Assembly: GCA_015680685.1 (NCBI GenBank)
Contig: MNCI01024055.1
Location: forward strand, 129,364-193,363
DNA: 64,000 nucleotides
Reading direction: 5' to 3'
Source of the DNA: Gnetum montanum
Lineage: Eukaryota > Streptophyta > Gnetopsida > Gnetales > Gnetaceae
In this document: piece by piece, positions 10,922 to 21,699 of the stretch
Layout of the letters: each line of letters starts with the position of its first letter
How positions within the stretch are numbered: the stretch's first letter is position 1
The notes under the pieces: generated by a model
What the model was told of the DNA's origin: nothing
The model's input: only the letters and a program-made list of their open reading frames with translations
The model's database searches: none
Program-made: the position numbers and the translations under genes

Positions 10922-11751
10922 TGATGAGTAGCGAGGTACCCCTACATTCAACCATACGAATACGAGCGTTACACATGCAATCCGGTTGAACTCCATAGAT
11001 AGATTAGTTGTGGCATCTAGATAGTTAGCCTTAGATCATAGTTCACTATCTTCCCACCTGGACTAGTATTATCTTTGTCACGTATGGTTTAGTCCAAAGT
11101 GAGGTGTATGATGTGGTCCTAATCTACGCTAATCCTGAAGGCAATGGAAAGTAATGTTAACTAAGCTAAAAGGGAAATGGTGAGAAGGAATCTAAACTAG
11201 TGTAAGTGTAATGAGAATCCATTCCTTAACCATATGCACACATCTTGGACCTTGTGCATGACTACCACTAGGATTACCAAGCGCATGGCCTAGGTATGCT
11301 ACTGGGTTCCCAAGTAGTCACACTTAAATACTTGTGATTAAGTCGTACTCATTCTGCATTACTAGGAGATAAGGGTAAGAGAGATTAACTAAGAAAGTAG
11401 TAAATAACAATTAAATAAATAATTAATTGAACTAAGTGAATGCTACAATGATGAAGTAATCTTAATCTTTATTTCTGATCATGTGTGTGTCCAAGTACAT
11501 CACACTCAAATAAAGGATGTCGTACAATTATAATCACCACACTATGGGCATACACTGGGAAATAATTCTAACTCTAAGAATGGAAAACTACAAGAGTTTG
11601 ACTAAGGAACTAAAAACTAGATGCGAAACAAGGGAGAGATGCCTCTTATTTATAGAATTGGCAGTGGGCTACAATATCGTGTATGTGATATCGCAACTGA
11701 GCTACGATATCGTGTATGCGATATCGTAGTCATCCAAAATGTGACTCATCA
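10922..11751 (-). repeat. 5' LTR of element F (830 bp)
   Basis: Plus-strand ends are TGATGAGT and ACTCATCA, an 8-bp perfect inverted terminal match. It is flanked outside by ACACC and inside by the PBS. A minus-strand TATA box lies at 11647-11654 (plus strand 'tatttata'), about 100 bp from the sense 5' end. Upstream of it are two or three GATATCG palindromes (11675-11735). It aligns with the split 3' LTR over its whole length, differing by scattered transitions. Confidence 0.92.
11647..11654 (-). promoter_or_regulatory. TATA box in F 5' LTR
   Basis: The minus strand reads 'tataaataagagg'. The same box occurs at the matching place in the left LTR (1534-1541) and in the related plus-strand LTR (25820-25827), so it is conserved across three family members. 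Confidence 0.6.
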
Positions 11752-11756
11752 ACACC
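11752..11756. repeat. Target-site duplication of element F, right copy (ACACC)
   Basis: Directly follows the ACTCATCA terminus at 11751 and is identical to 803-807. Confidence 0.88.
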
Positions 11757-13000
11757 AAATAAGAACATGGAAACGAACAATGAGGTGAGTTATGGAAAGC
11801 ATGGATGGATGATGGAGAATGTGGATTGGATTATCAAATTAAGGTCATAAGAGGTCCCTTGTGGATTTGTGTTTAAATGACTTGAGAAGATTCATCCTTA
11901 GTCCAAACCAAAACCAACTTCTTTTGGTGACTCTGCATCACCACACCAAGATCAATCCACCTCCTTGAGATACAAGAGTACTTCCAAAAAACAACCACTT
12001 CTCCTTACAGAGAAGAAAAGAGAAGTAGGAAGTTAGAGAGGGCCTTAGTTAGACAGGACCTTTAGGCATATGTAACATGTATTTCTAGTCCCATAACCAG
12101 TGCTTGTAGCCTATTTATTTATCTAAGGGGTGTGCTTGGAATTCCCATAATGTTTTTTTTCTTTTATTTTTTGTTTTTTTCTCCTTTTCTCTCTCTTTTT
12201 AGTTTTTGTATGGGAACCATACCATGCAAATACTTATTCAAATTTTTATTATTGGTCAACATAGAATGGTAAGAAGTCTATGAAAACACTCATGCACCAA
12301 AGTAGAAGAGTACAAAGAGTATTAAGTCCCTTTAAAATGACATCCTGAGCAAACCTTTAGATCTTTCCTAATTCTAGAAATCATTAAGGTTACAAAATTA
12401 ATAAAGGTTTATTTAATGAAAGGGACCTCATATTTTCAAGACAAGAAAAATCATAAAGTTTTTGAATGGGTGGATGAGGTGGACTCACTACATGTTCCAT
12501 GAGAAGGAAACAATGTCTTAACCATTGGTGCAAAAATTTTAAAGTAGAAGCTAGACATTAGCAAACAAAACATTGAGCACAAACCACCATTAGCAATAGC
12601 TACAACACCACTATGTCTTGTTAGAACAAAGAACTTTCATTAATAAAAATTAAAAAATCACACTAAAATAAAGTAAAATATATAAGAAAGTGTAAAATAT
12701 TGAAGAAAAATTTAAATGTACTAATGATGGTGTAAGAAAATGTTGTAAAATAGGAAAAAAATTTAAAATAAAAAGGCATAAAATGAATAATTTGCAAAAA
12801 TAAAAAGGTGTAAAATAAAAGATAGATAAATTTAGAAGCCATGCATATGGTTAGCATGGATGGTCATCTCCACCATGACTAAGTTGGAAGGAGGAGATCC
12901 AAAGAATTGAGCATGGTTGTCCATCGATTAAGGTATTTGTTGCACTGGCTTGCTTGGGCTCATGAAAAAGTTTTACCTATTGGATGTTGATCAAATGCTT
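11757..13000. other. Non-coding 3' tract of element E
   Basis: No gene is recognisable. 12149-12205 is T-rich and 12640-12840 is A/T-rich with runs of 'taaaat'. The minus-strand frame 12857-12663 is an artefact of this composition. The last part (about 12880-13000) may hold the end of the integrase chromo-like or linker region, but no motif is clear. Confidence 0.45.
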
Positions 13001-13990
13001 CTTGTTTGGACTGTTAGTTTTGTGTATGATCATGGACCTAGAAGAAAAGGTTTCATCAATTATATAAATCCCCTTCCATAATGTTTTCAATTTGGTTCTT
13101 TTGAGGAACATGTATGGGGTTCTAATAGAGGCCCTTGTCTTCAAGTTGAAATTTGATCCTTATAATTCTTAGGTCATGACACTTTTTCTTGAATTTCTTA
13201 TGCACTTCATTCAAGAATAGCATTACCAATCAATTTTCATTTAGCACATTTAGGTTGATTAATCTTTCATTTTATGCTAGGCTAAGGTCAAGATCCACGT
13301 TATAGGTTGTTGAAAGTGTACGAAACTCAAACTGAATTGGGAGTGTTGGAAGTTTTTTGTACATCAACGCATAGAGAGAATAGTCTATAGGGAGTTTCCA
13401 AGTTAAGTAGTAGGTCCAAAGGGAATCATTGAGCTTCATTCTCCAAACTCTCTTATATTTTCTAATAGTTCTTGTTAGAACCTTTGTGATCTCCCTATTA
13501 GTAACCTTTTCTTTATCCTTGGCTTGGGGATGGTAGGGTGTTGTTAATTTATGTTTAACCTTTAAGCATTGCATGAGTTTGCAAAAATTAGCACCTATAA
13601 AATGGGTTCCATTGTTATAAATTAGTGCACGTGGCACCGCAAACCTATTTACAATATTTTGTTGTACAAACCATGTAGTAGTGGATGATGTATAGCCAAT
13701 GATTATTGCTACTTCTACTCATTTTTTGTAGTAATCAATGGTGAAAATTATATATACCTTTCCATTTGACAAGGATGTGATAGAACCCATGAAATCTATA
13801 TTCCATATTTCAAAGGGTTCCAGTGGTTGAATCCACTATTGAGGATCCTCAATTCATGTGATCATCCCACCATCTCATTGGCATTGTTCATAGAATTGAA
13901 CAAACTGGTGAGCATCCTTGAAGATTGTGGATCAATAGCACCTTTCCTTAGGATTGTTATGGCTATGTGTCTCCCTACATAGTTGCCCCC
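13000..13990 (-). pseudogene. Integrase of element E, broken
   Basis: DDE integrase of the pol polyprotein, which inserts element cDNA into host DNA. On the minus strand, 'WNIDFMGSI' (about 13800) holds the first catalytic Asp. 'PRALIYNNGTHFIG' (from 13637) is the second catalytic region, where the usual Asp has become Asn. 'TPYHPQA' and 'VTNREI' (about 13540-13490) follow, with the expected Glu apparently replaced, then 'WRMKLNDSLWTYY' and the 'LPTLPIQFE' segment typical of Athila. The zinc-binding region upstream is barely recognisable. Two changed catalytic residues and stops exclude activity. Confidence 0.85.
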
Positions 13991-14189
13991 ATGAGGACCT
14001 TCATGAGTAACTTGAAGAACATGCAGTTGATTAGCATTAGGTACACATCAATGAACCAAGCCATTAGTCATACCTTAAAAAGGTGTTCATTGATTTACAT
14101 GAAGTGTTTGGCTTAATGAATAAACTATTGTTTCTTATTATAGTCCAAATCTTGTGGCATATATTGGGTGAGAAGATAAGTGAAAGTGT

Positions 14190-14600
14190 CATCATATCAT
14201 TTTGGATCTAGGGGCACTTGTTCATATATTGCACTAGTAAAGAGGATTTCATTACGAAATTTGTCAAAGAGTGAGCTCTCCTCCTCTTTGTTATCCCATC
14301 GTAATTGAGAGAGATGATTATCAACCACATTCTTAATTTCCTTTTGATCTACCATTGTAAGATCAAATTCTTGCAAGATCACAAACCACCATATGACATA
14401 GGGGCTTACCATTGGCTTGTTCATGAGAAAATAAATGGCACTATAATCGATGTGGACAAATCCTTTATATCTAATTACATAGTGCTTGAACTTCTCTAGA
14501 GCATATACCATCGTCATTAGTTCTTTCTCTATGATGGTGTAATTTAACTATATATTCACAATGCTTTGACTTGTGTAGTGGATGTAATATGAATGTTTCT
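14190..14600 (-). pseudogene. RNase H of element E, broken
   Basis: Ty3/gypsy RNase H removes element RNA from the RNA-DNA hybrid. The longest open piece runs from 14517 to 14197, containing 'MVYALEKFKHYV', 'VHIDYSAIYFLM' (catalytic Asp present in HID, as in the usual 'TDH.AL.YL') and 'LQEFDLTM', ending 'NVVDNHLSQL'. It is preceded by 'NYTIIEKELM' (about 14550), the expected '..Y.TTEKELL' motif. It directly continues the RT. Confidence 0.88.
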
Positions 14601-15510
14601 TGTTGTCCAACTATGTTAGCATAGCTCCCAAGCCATAATTTGATGTATCTATCATTATATGAAATGGTTTGGACTAGTTAGGTTCTCAAAGAATTGGATT
14701 CTCCACAAACATCTATTTGAGGCTCTGGAATTCATTTTCTTATTCCTTGGTCCAAATTAATGGAACATCTTTCTTTTTTAGCTTGACCAATATTTTTCAA
14801 TCTTAGAGAAATTCTCTATAAATCGCAAATAGTAACCAGTGTGTCCAAGGAATTATTGAACATCTTTGATGATTTTTGATTGGTGAGTTATTTCTTGGAT
14901 GATTCTTATTATTTCAAGGTCTAATTTAATCCATTTCTACGAAATTCTATGCCCCAATACAATGCCTTCTTAGACCATGAGATGGCTCTTTTGTCAATTC
15001 AGCCATAGGTTTGTTTCCACACATCTTTTGAGTACTTGCTCAAGGTAGTCTAAGGCTTTCTCAAATGTAGCATCATAAATGGAAAATTCATCCATAAGTA
15101 CTTCCACTCTACTACCAATTTTTTGTTGAAAGATGCTTAAGACCAAGTGTTGGAAAGTGGCAAGAGCATTTCATAGACCAAAATTCATCTTGTGATATGT
15201 AAAGGTCTCCTAAGGACTCATGAATGTTGTTTTGGCTTATTTTTTGGTGCAATTTGGATTTTTTTATGCCCACTATAACCATGCCAAAAACTATAATAGT
15301 AATTTCTAGATATGCTATACGACAGCTAATCAATGAATGATAATGGAAAATGATCTTTAAATATTCTCATGTTTAATAGCCCAAAGTTGATACAAACATG
15401 TCATTTTCCACCCCTCTTTGGCACTATCATGAGTGGGATAACAAATTTGCTAACCAAAATGGGTAGATGAACCCTACCTTAAGGAGTTGCTTAATCGCCT
15501 ATTTGATATT
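14600..15510 (-). pseudogene. Reverse transcriptase of element E, broken
   Basis: On the minus strand from about 15480: 'PILVSKFVIPLMIVPKRGG', then 'CINFGLLNMRIFKDHFPL', then 'FWHGYSGH' (the YCFLDGYSGYNQI region), with frame shifts. The catalytic loop, VFMDDFS in intact Athila elements, reads 'VLMDEFS' at about 15100, so one catalytic Asp is Glu. 'CHFMV' and 'GIVLGH' (about 14990-14930) and 'FLGHTGYYLRFI' (about 14830) follow. These signatures are specific to the Athila lineage rather than chromoviruses. Confidence 0.87.
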
Positions 15511-16189
15511 TGCTTCAATTTTGAATTCAACCACTATTGTGGTTGCCTCCTTGGCTTCATGGATGGATTAGTATAAATGTGCTACTTTAATATCCATGGA
15601 TGAGTTCTAGTGAGTTTAGGATATGACCAAGCAAAGGCTATTGAGCATTCATTGATCACTTTCAACAATTTTTATTTTTGGTGAGGAGCAAGTTTGGCAT
15701 TATGTATGGCCAAGTTTTCATTTTTAAAAAATGCATATTCAAGGTTGGCAAGTAGAGTTTTCAACTCTAGGGGCTCTTATTTGAAATTCTCAGGTATCTC
15801 CAACTCTCTTCAATTTCTATCATTATTTTCATTATGAGAGATATGATGATGAACTTGCTCTAGTTAATCCATGACTATGACATAAGCACATGTTAGGCTC
15901 TCAGTAGGTTCCATGCACATTGTGCTACCTTCATAATTAGTGATTAGCCATTGGGTACCCTCATGTGTTGTGGCTACTACATACAAGCACCTTTGAATAC
16001 CTACTTCATGTGCATACTACCTACATGTAAAAATAGATGCTCATTTCATAGATTAGAGTTTCTACACACAATTTCACCATGTATCATTATATGCAATTCA
16101 TGGAACTTGCTTCTTCTCAATCTTTCCAAATGCATTTTCTTTAGATATCTTTAGGAAAAGATCTTTGATTTCCATTCTTATATCAAATA

Positions 16190-16470
16190 TGCTTAGCCAT
16201 GTCCTTTCCATAATGATTATAAAGTCCCCCTTACAGTTCTCAACCTTGATTACTAGGAAATCAATAGGATAATAGAACTAATAAGCAATGGTCATAATGT
16301 CATCTAACAATCGTAATAGAATAGTAATGGATTGTTTTGCCAATTACAATTGGATATTTCTCTTCTTGAGAGTTGGTAGGTTCCAGGTAATATACATCTC
16401 ATGAGAAATCAAGTTCACACTAGAACCTAAATCAAGAAGATCTTTACATGGTTCATTCTCAGCAATCTAT
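16190..16470 (-). pseudogene. Aspartic protease of element E, broken
   Basis: The minus strand gives 'KDLLDLGSSVNLIS' (about 16446-16405), the Athila form 'ALCDLGASVSLMP' of the retropepsin active site (D-x-G). Downstream are 'RLLDDIM', 'FYYPIDFLVI' and a GRPFLAT-like region. The domain would cleave the gag-pol precursor. Stops occur within it. Confidence 0.7.
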
Positions 16471-17499
16471 AAATAGATAAAAGACTCTGAAGATTAGCTA
16501 ATGTCTTGGAAAGGTTGCTAGCCTAGATCTAATAATATATTACATGAGTAAATATAACTACATGGATCTTGGGTAGCATTTCGTTTGAAGGGTTCTCGAA
16601 GGAATGGTTAATAGAGGATAAGGCAGGAGCAAGGTGATCAACCACCTAAGTCTGTGAGGGCTTAGTAGGGCTATTGGATAAAAAAAATTATCTTTTACTA
16701 GCACGAGGTTCCAAACCACTTGGTTGATAAACTAATTGTAGATTGATAGCCTTGGTAGCATTGTGTTACTATGGTTGGCCTAGAACTTCACCCAGCATGG
16801 ATCAAGCAAGTGATAGCTGCATTAAGGATGGACGGATAGGTGCAGAAATAGAAAGAAAATAAGTATGAAATGTAGCATTCCTCTTAGAATGTGGACAATA
16901 GGTTATATAGTATTTAGGATAATAGTAATGATGTTAGAAAGGAGAAATGTGATAGAAAGAGTCACGTGGAGACATGGATTACTAAATGTAATACCTATAT
17001 GGATTTGGCTACTTGTAAGAGTATTGCTACCTTGGTGGTGGCATCCACCACTACTATGGTAGATGTCACTATTGATATTACTTGTACAATTGTGATGATG
17101 TTCCACTTGGATAATATTGTTATTGTTGATGGAATTACCTACGATTGCCTTGAGGATAAGACAATCTTCTAGCTATTTGTCTTTTTGCTAGTCATGGATT
17201 TAGAGCATACACTCAAACTCTTATAAATGTGAAATAATGGGGCAACATTCCTTAGGATGTTCATAATGGTAGATGTCACATCCACCATCATCATTTGATT
17301 CAATATTTGCAACTTCCTCTACTATAGCAATCTTGCCCTTAACTGTTTGATTGGCATGTTCAACTTCCTTTCACCTTCTAGAGTCACGATTACTACTTTG
17401 TTCTTTATACTCTTCAACAATTTTTAGGATAGCTTAAAATCTACTATCCATAGAGTCCAATAATTAATCTACCTTAGCTAAAATTTTAGAGATAAATTT

Positions 17500-18693
17500 T
17501 TGAATCGATAAGGTTTTCCTATTCACCATCTCATCAAGTGATGATTCCTCCTCACTATCACAAAATCAAACCTTCCTCTTATGAATGGAAGGATCTGAAT
17601 TGTATTCTTTTGCACTTTTCTGTTTCCTCAACTCTTCTTCTTCTTTTGCTACATGCTCAATCAGCCTTTGGATTTGATGGGCTCTTAATTTTGATAGTCT
17701 TCCTTGGGCATATATCCTAAGAGTTCTCCTCATTTCAAAGCAAAGTCTATCTATGATGTGGTGAAGTTCTTCTTGCTAAGAGTAACCATGGCTAGGGCAT
17801 TAGTGTAATAGAAAATAATATTTTCCCGTGGTAGCATCCAATGACTCATGTGTTTTTTGCTTTTAACCCTGGATCTACCTTGTCAGATTAGACACCTAGG
17901 AGTACATTTGATACTTATTGTTGAATAGTTTAAGCATTGTACTTCAACTATGGATTGATTCTAACTCTAAGGACTTGTACCAACTTTATGCTTCTTTGAT
18001 GAGTGTCCTAGGAAATAACTGTAGGTTTTTCCAATCATTTTCTAGATTTTGTAAGGCACATGCACCATTACAAGCTTGAAGCTAATTTATGAATTGAATT
18101 TATATCCCCCTTCAAATTGGGAATGTTGTTCATATCTAATCGCTTGACCCTCCTATCTTTCACATGCCTTGTTGGAATTCTCACTACCTTTGATATGTTT
18201 AGCATACTTTGGGTAGTGAGTAAAGGCTCATCATAGTCATGACCTTGGTGCCTATGATGCCTTTTGCTACCCCTTCATTCATGGTGATGGGCCTATCTTG
18301 ATTGCCTATGCCCTATATATTGACTTGTTTAATGGTCCCTAAGATCATCTTAATCTTGTTGATCGCCTCCATCATGATCGCATCCCTTGGGATTGTGTTT
18401 AGAGATAGAAGAGGAAGAGGATGATAATGAAGGTGAATATGAAGGAGGACTAGCACCATCATGATGCTTGCCACCTCCTCTTTGGTGGTTATGGCTATGG
18501 CCATCATCATGCTACTTGCCCACATCCCTACCATGACTCTCCTGCTTGGATCCCCCTTTATCATGGTATCTATTGTTACTAGAACTAGGGTTATGTATCA
18601 TGGATTACAAGTTCTAAATTTGACCTCCTTCACCAAAGTCAAACAGAGGAGTTTCTCTATATAGAAAACCCCCAAAGAAGGGTTCTCTACCAT
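17500..18693 (-). pseudogene. Gag of element E, broken
   Basis: A minus-strand ATG at 18693 opens 'MVENPSLGVFY'. Further on, 'QCPSHGYS', 'IIDRLCFEMRRTL' and 'YAQGRLSKLRAHQIQ' (about 17800-17680) match F's gag segment 'NCPGHGFSKE'...'YAQGQLYKLQTHQVQ' nearly residue for residue, so E and F are sister families. Frames jump several times. The LTR-gag distance is much shorter than in F and no PBS is visible, so a deletion removed the LTR end and leader. Confidence 0.75.
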
Positions 18694-18699
18694 CTTGTT

Positions 18700-19486
18700 G
18701 TCTTTCCAACTACACTTATGAAGCTTAGTTGTATGGTTAAGTGTAACTAGAGCACATGTTTTTTATTAATTTAAATTTTATTCACCTATAATTGATAATA
18801 AGTTGAAACTTAATTTATTAACCAATTTAACTAATCTAATTGCTAATTATAACTTACTATCCTAACATTAGCATCTAGTCACACTTTCTATACACATCCT
18901 AAATGCATACAACATTGCTAGGTTACCAAGCATTAAGCGCTACTAATATTACCAAGTGTTGTATGTTATTCTTGAAGTGGTTGTACTTATGTGTTTAATA
19001 TATTTAACTTAATTAGTTAATTAATTAAATTTTCACTTATCTTAATTAATCACATAATTAACAAAAGTAGTAAATGTAGAAAAAAATCATTAATCTATTC
19101 CAAGAATTACAAGATTTTATCAAAAGGCTTGTCTTTATTGCTATTCACACTGATGCACTTAGGTACATCAATGCTTAAATAAATATTTGTACACTTTCTA
19201 ACTCCTTCTACAGGCATTCAAAAAATTATTCTAACTTTCAAATGACAAAACGGCAAGAGCTTTGCTACAACTATGACAAGACATGCTATAGACATAGTAG
19301 GTGAGTGTGTACTTATAAAATTTATTATGGAGCTATATCCATGGGACCCCATAAATGTAGCAAATGTTACATCAACATAGCCCAGTTGATGGGGTAACAC
19401 CAGGTAGATGGAGCCATGTTGATAGGGCCTATTGATGAGGCCACATCAATAGGGTCCCATTGATGTGACACTTTGACGCTTCATCA
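18700..19486 (-). repeat. 5' LTR of element E (inner end deleted)
   Basis: The outer end reads CTTCATCA at 19486. The body shares blocks with the F LTR and the 25.75-kb LTR: 'gttgtctttccaa', 'ttgtatggttaagt', the 'ttaattaa'-rich segment, and 'acttaggtacatcaatgcttaaata'. The GATATC palindromes of F are replaced by 'ttgatgggg'/'ccattgatg' type repeats (19340-19470). The inner terminus and PBS are missing. Confidence 0.7.
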
Positions 19487-19519
19487 AACCACTTCCTCTT
19501 ATGGGGAAGCTTTTGCAAA

Positions 19520-20060
19520 TAGTGAATCGTGCACAAATGTATTTCTTTTTAAAAGGATATTTAGGATATACTCAAATCCTAATAAGTAAGAATAACCAAT
19601 ACAAGATGACTTTTACAACAAATTGAGGAACTTTTCAATTTGCTAAGATGCCCTTTGGTCTTATAAATGCAAGTTATACCTTCCAAAGAGCTATGGAAAA
19701 AAAATTTGACGGATTAGTATGGAAATGCATTATTATTTATGTAAATGATTTAACTATTTTCTTCAAATATTGGGGAACACATCTTAGACACCTTAGAAAT
19801 ATTTTCCTAAGATGTAGATGATTCGGTATCACTTTGAATGTAAAGAAATCCATCTTTGGTGTTCAAAGTGGTAAACTTCTTGGTCATATAATAACTAAAG
19901 AAGGGATTATGATTGATCCTAAATAGGTAAATGCAATTTTAGAAGTACCACACCCTTTATCTAAGACTAATTTAAGGGCCTTCTTTGGGAAAATTAATTT
20001 TGTTAGACAATTTATCCTTGCCTATGCTAAATTAGTTAGATCATTAAATGATATTCTTAA
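19520..20060 (+). pseudogene. Reverse transcriptase (C-terminal half) of element X
   Basis: Opens with 'FLKGYLGYTQI' (the DGFSGYNQI motif, its catalytic Asp replaced) at about 19540, then 'KMPFGLINASYTFQRAM' (about 19645-19695). The catalytic YVDD box is YVND (about 19738-19749). 'KKSIFGV', 'GKLLGHIITKEG' and 'FFGKINFVRQFI' (to 20010) follow in one frame with only two or three stops. The upstream fingers region is absent because E's LTR ends immediately before. Confidence 0.88.
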
Positions 20061-20084
20061 GAAGGATAGGAATATGCATTGAAT

Positions 20085-20550
20085 GAATGAAGGAAAGAAT
20101 CCTTTCCTTGCCATTAAAGAAGCCATTATAGATGGTCCTATCTTAACTTCTCCTTGGTATGAAAATAATTTCCTTTTATATGCTTTTTCTAGTGATGTTA
20201 CTATTGCCACTATCTTAACCTAAGATGTAGTTGATCAAGGTGAAAGACCTATAGCTTTCATGTCCATACCTTTGAAATATGTAAAATTAAAATACTCATT
20301 GGTAGAAAAACAATTGTATGTTCTGATGAAAGCCTTGAAGAAATTTTGCTACTCTTTGTTAAATGCAAAGGTTTTTGTTATTGTTCTTGATTCAGCCATC
20401 GTTGCATTAGCTAAATTACAAGAAAAAAAATGCTAAATGGGTTATGAAATTACAAGAGTTTGAAAGCAATGGAAAGTAGCCAAGCTAGTTAGAGGTACTA
20501 GTCTTGCCAAGCTAATAGCTAAAGCTCCAACTTTGGAAAATTGTGATGCA
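20085..20550 (+). pseudogene. RNase H and linker of element X
   Basis: 'AIKEAIIDGPILTSP', 'FLLYAFSSDVTIATIL', 'RPIAFMSIPLK', 'LKYSLVEKQLYVLMKALKKF' and 'AIVALAKL' (20110-20415) are standard gypsy RNase H segments. The usual first catalytic Asp region ('.Y.DAS') reads YAFSSD. It is followed by 'KLVRGTSLAKLIAKAP' (20480-20530), a tether motif of this lineage, after an indel in the A-run at 20428. Confidence 0.82.
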
Positions 20551-20590
20551 CCCAAAGATAAAGAATCAATTCCTCTTCACATAATATCCA

Positions 20591-21640
20591 TTGGAAAATA
20601 ATATCCCATTCACTCCCAATCGATTCCATGACCCATGGTATGATGATATTAAATTTTGTTTAACCTTTTACCATTATCCTTCAGATTTACCTAGATATAA
20701 AAGAAAGATTTTAGTGTGTAATTGCTTTAAATTTACTCTAATTAGTTGTGAATTGTTTAGGAAGAATTTCCAAGGAATATACCTTAAATGTTTAAACCAA
20801 GAACAAGCTAACAATGATTTAAAACAACTTCATGAGGAAGGTCATATAGGATATCATCCATTAGTGCATAGAATCATTAGAGTAGGTTACTACTGGCCTA
20901 CTATGATCAAGGACACTTACAAGTTGTTAAGACTTGTGTACAATGTCAAATGTTTAAAGGGAAAGATCCTAAGAGTTTAGTTGCTTTAATAGAAATTAGA
21001 CCATCACACAATGGGCTTTAGATTTCATTGGAATGGTTAATCCTTTATCAACAAGCCAACAAAAGTTTATTTTAATAGCCACTAATTTTTACACATGTTT
21101 TTTAGAGGTGAAAGCAACTAAAACTGCAACATCTCATGAAGTTATTTATTTTTTAGAAAATGATATAATCTCTAGGTATGGATACCCTTATGCTTTAGTA
21201 GTGGATAATGGACCTACCTTCATCTCTATAAAGTTTACAAATTGCGCTAGAGAACATACCATTATTTTCAAAGCCATAACCGAGCATTATCCATAAAGAA
21301 ATGATTTAGCTAAGTCATCCAATAAAATTATATTAGGTATAATTAAGAAGATGATAACTCAAAATCCATGAACATGGAATGAACAATTAAAATAGGTAGT
21401 ATGGGCTAATAGAGTTCATTATAATCAGTCAATCCAAACTACACCCTACGATCAAGAATATAGACAAGAACCAATATTACCAATAAACTTGCAAATTCCT
21501 ACATATATGTTTTTCTTAGATTATTTACAAAATGATGAACATTTAGTCTCATGAACGCATGATATTTGGAATTTAGAAGTTAACAGGCTCAAAGAAATTG
21601 AAAATATATTTAACCATTAGCAAACTATTAAAGATGATTT
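20591..21640 (+). pseudogene. Integrase of element X, broken
   Basis: The zinc-binding domain is seen in 20591-20980: 'LHEEGHIGYHPLVHRII' then 'GYYWPTM', with one of the two Cys still recognisable. The core resumes in another frame at about 21014: 'WALDFIGMV' (first Asp present), 'VVDNGPTF' (second Asp present, about 21200), then 'RNDLAKSSNKI' (about 21300), where the expected Glu is Lys. Two frameshifts and several stops follow. The C-terminal part (21480-21650) is faint. Confidence 0.83.
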
Positions 21641-21699
21641 GATAAGAAATATGTAGCTAAGGTCTTTCAACTATGTGATCTAGTCATTAAGGGAGATAG

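Larger units (their letters stand above)
808..11751 (-). mobile_element. Element F: complete non-autonomous Athila-like LTR retrotransposon (gag plus extra ORF, no pol seen)
   Basis: Both ends are defined. The 5-bp duplication ACACC lies at 803-807 and 11752-11756. The LTRs have ends TGATGA/ACTCATC(A) on the plus strand and lengths of 831 bp (after removing a nested insert) and 830 bp. A primer-binding-like site adjoins the inner edge of the right LTR. Reading on the minus strand, the order is 5' LTR (10922-11751), PBS, gag (about 10755 to 8800), an unresolved stretch with an N gap, an accessory ORF (about 7099 to 4560) and the 3' LTR. I find no RT, RNase H or integrase motif in any frame, and the 271-bp gap is far too small to hide them. 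Without the nested insert the element is about 8.2 kb. The LTR length match and target duplication make the boundaries very secure; the Athila assignment rests on gag and on the Athila-like relative E. Confidence 0.9.
11757..19486 (-). mobile_element. Element E: Athila-lineage LTR retrotransposon, degenerate; 3' end not found
   Basis: On the minus strand the order is LTR (about 18700-19486), gag, protease, RT, RNase H, integrase, then non-coding sequence to the F insertion at 11756. The Athila assignment rests on an RT catalytic loop of 'MDD-F' type and on the CHFMV..GIVLGH, RNase H and integrase signatures. No 3' LTR is seen between 11757 and 13000. As F sits here with its own target duplication, E probably continues beyond F into 1-802 and off the window. 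The right LTR end (TCATCA at 19486) abuts the RT of element X, as expected if E inserted there. Confidence 0.7.
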
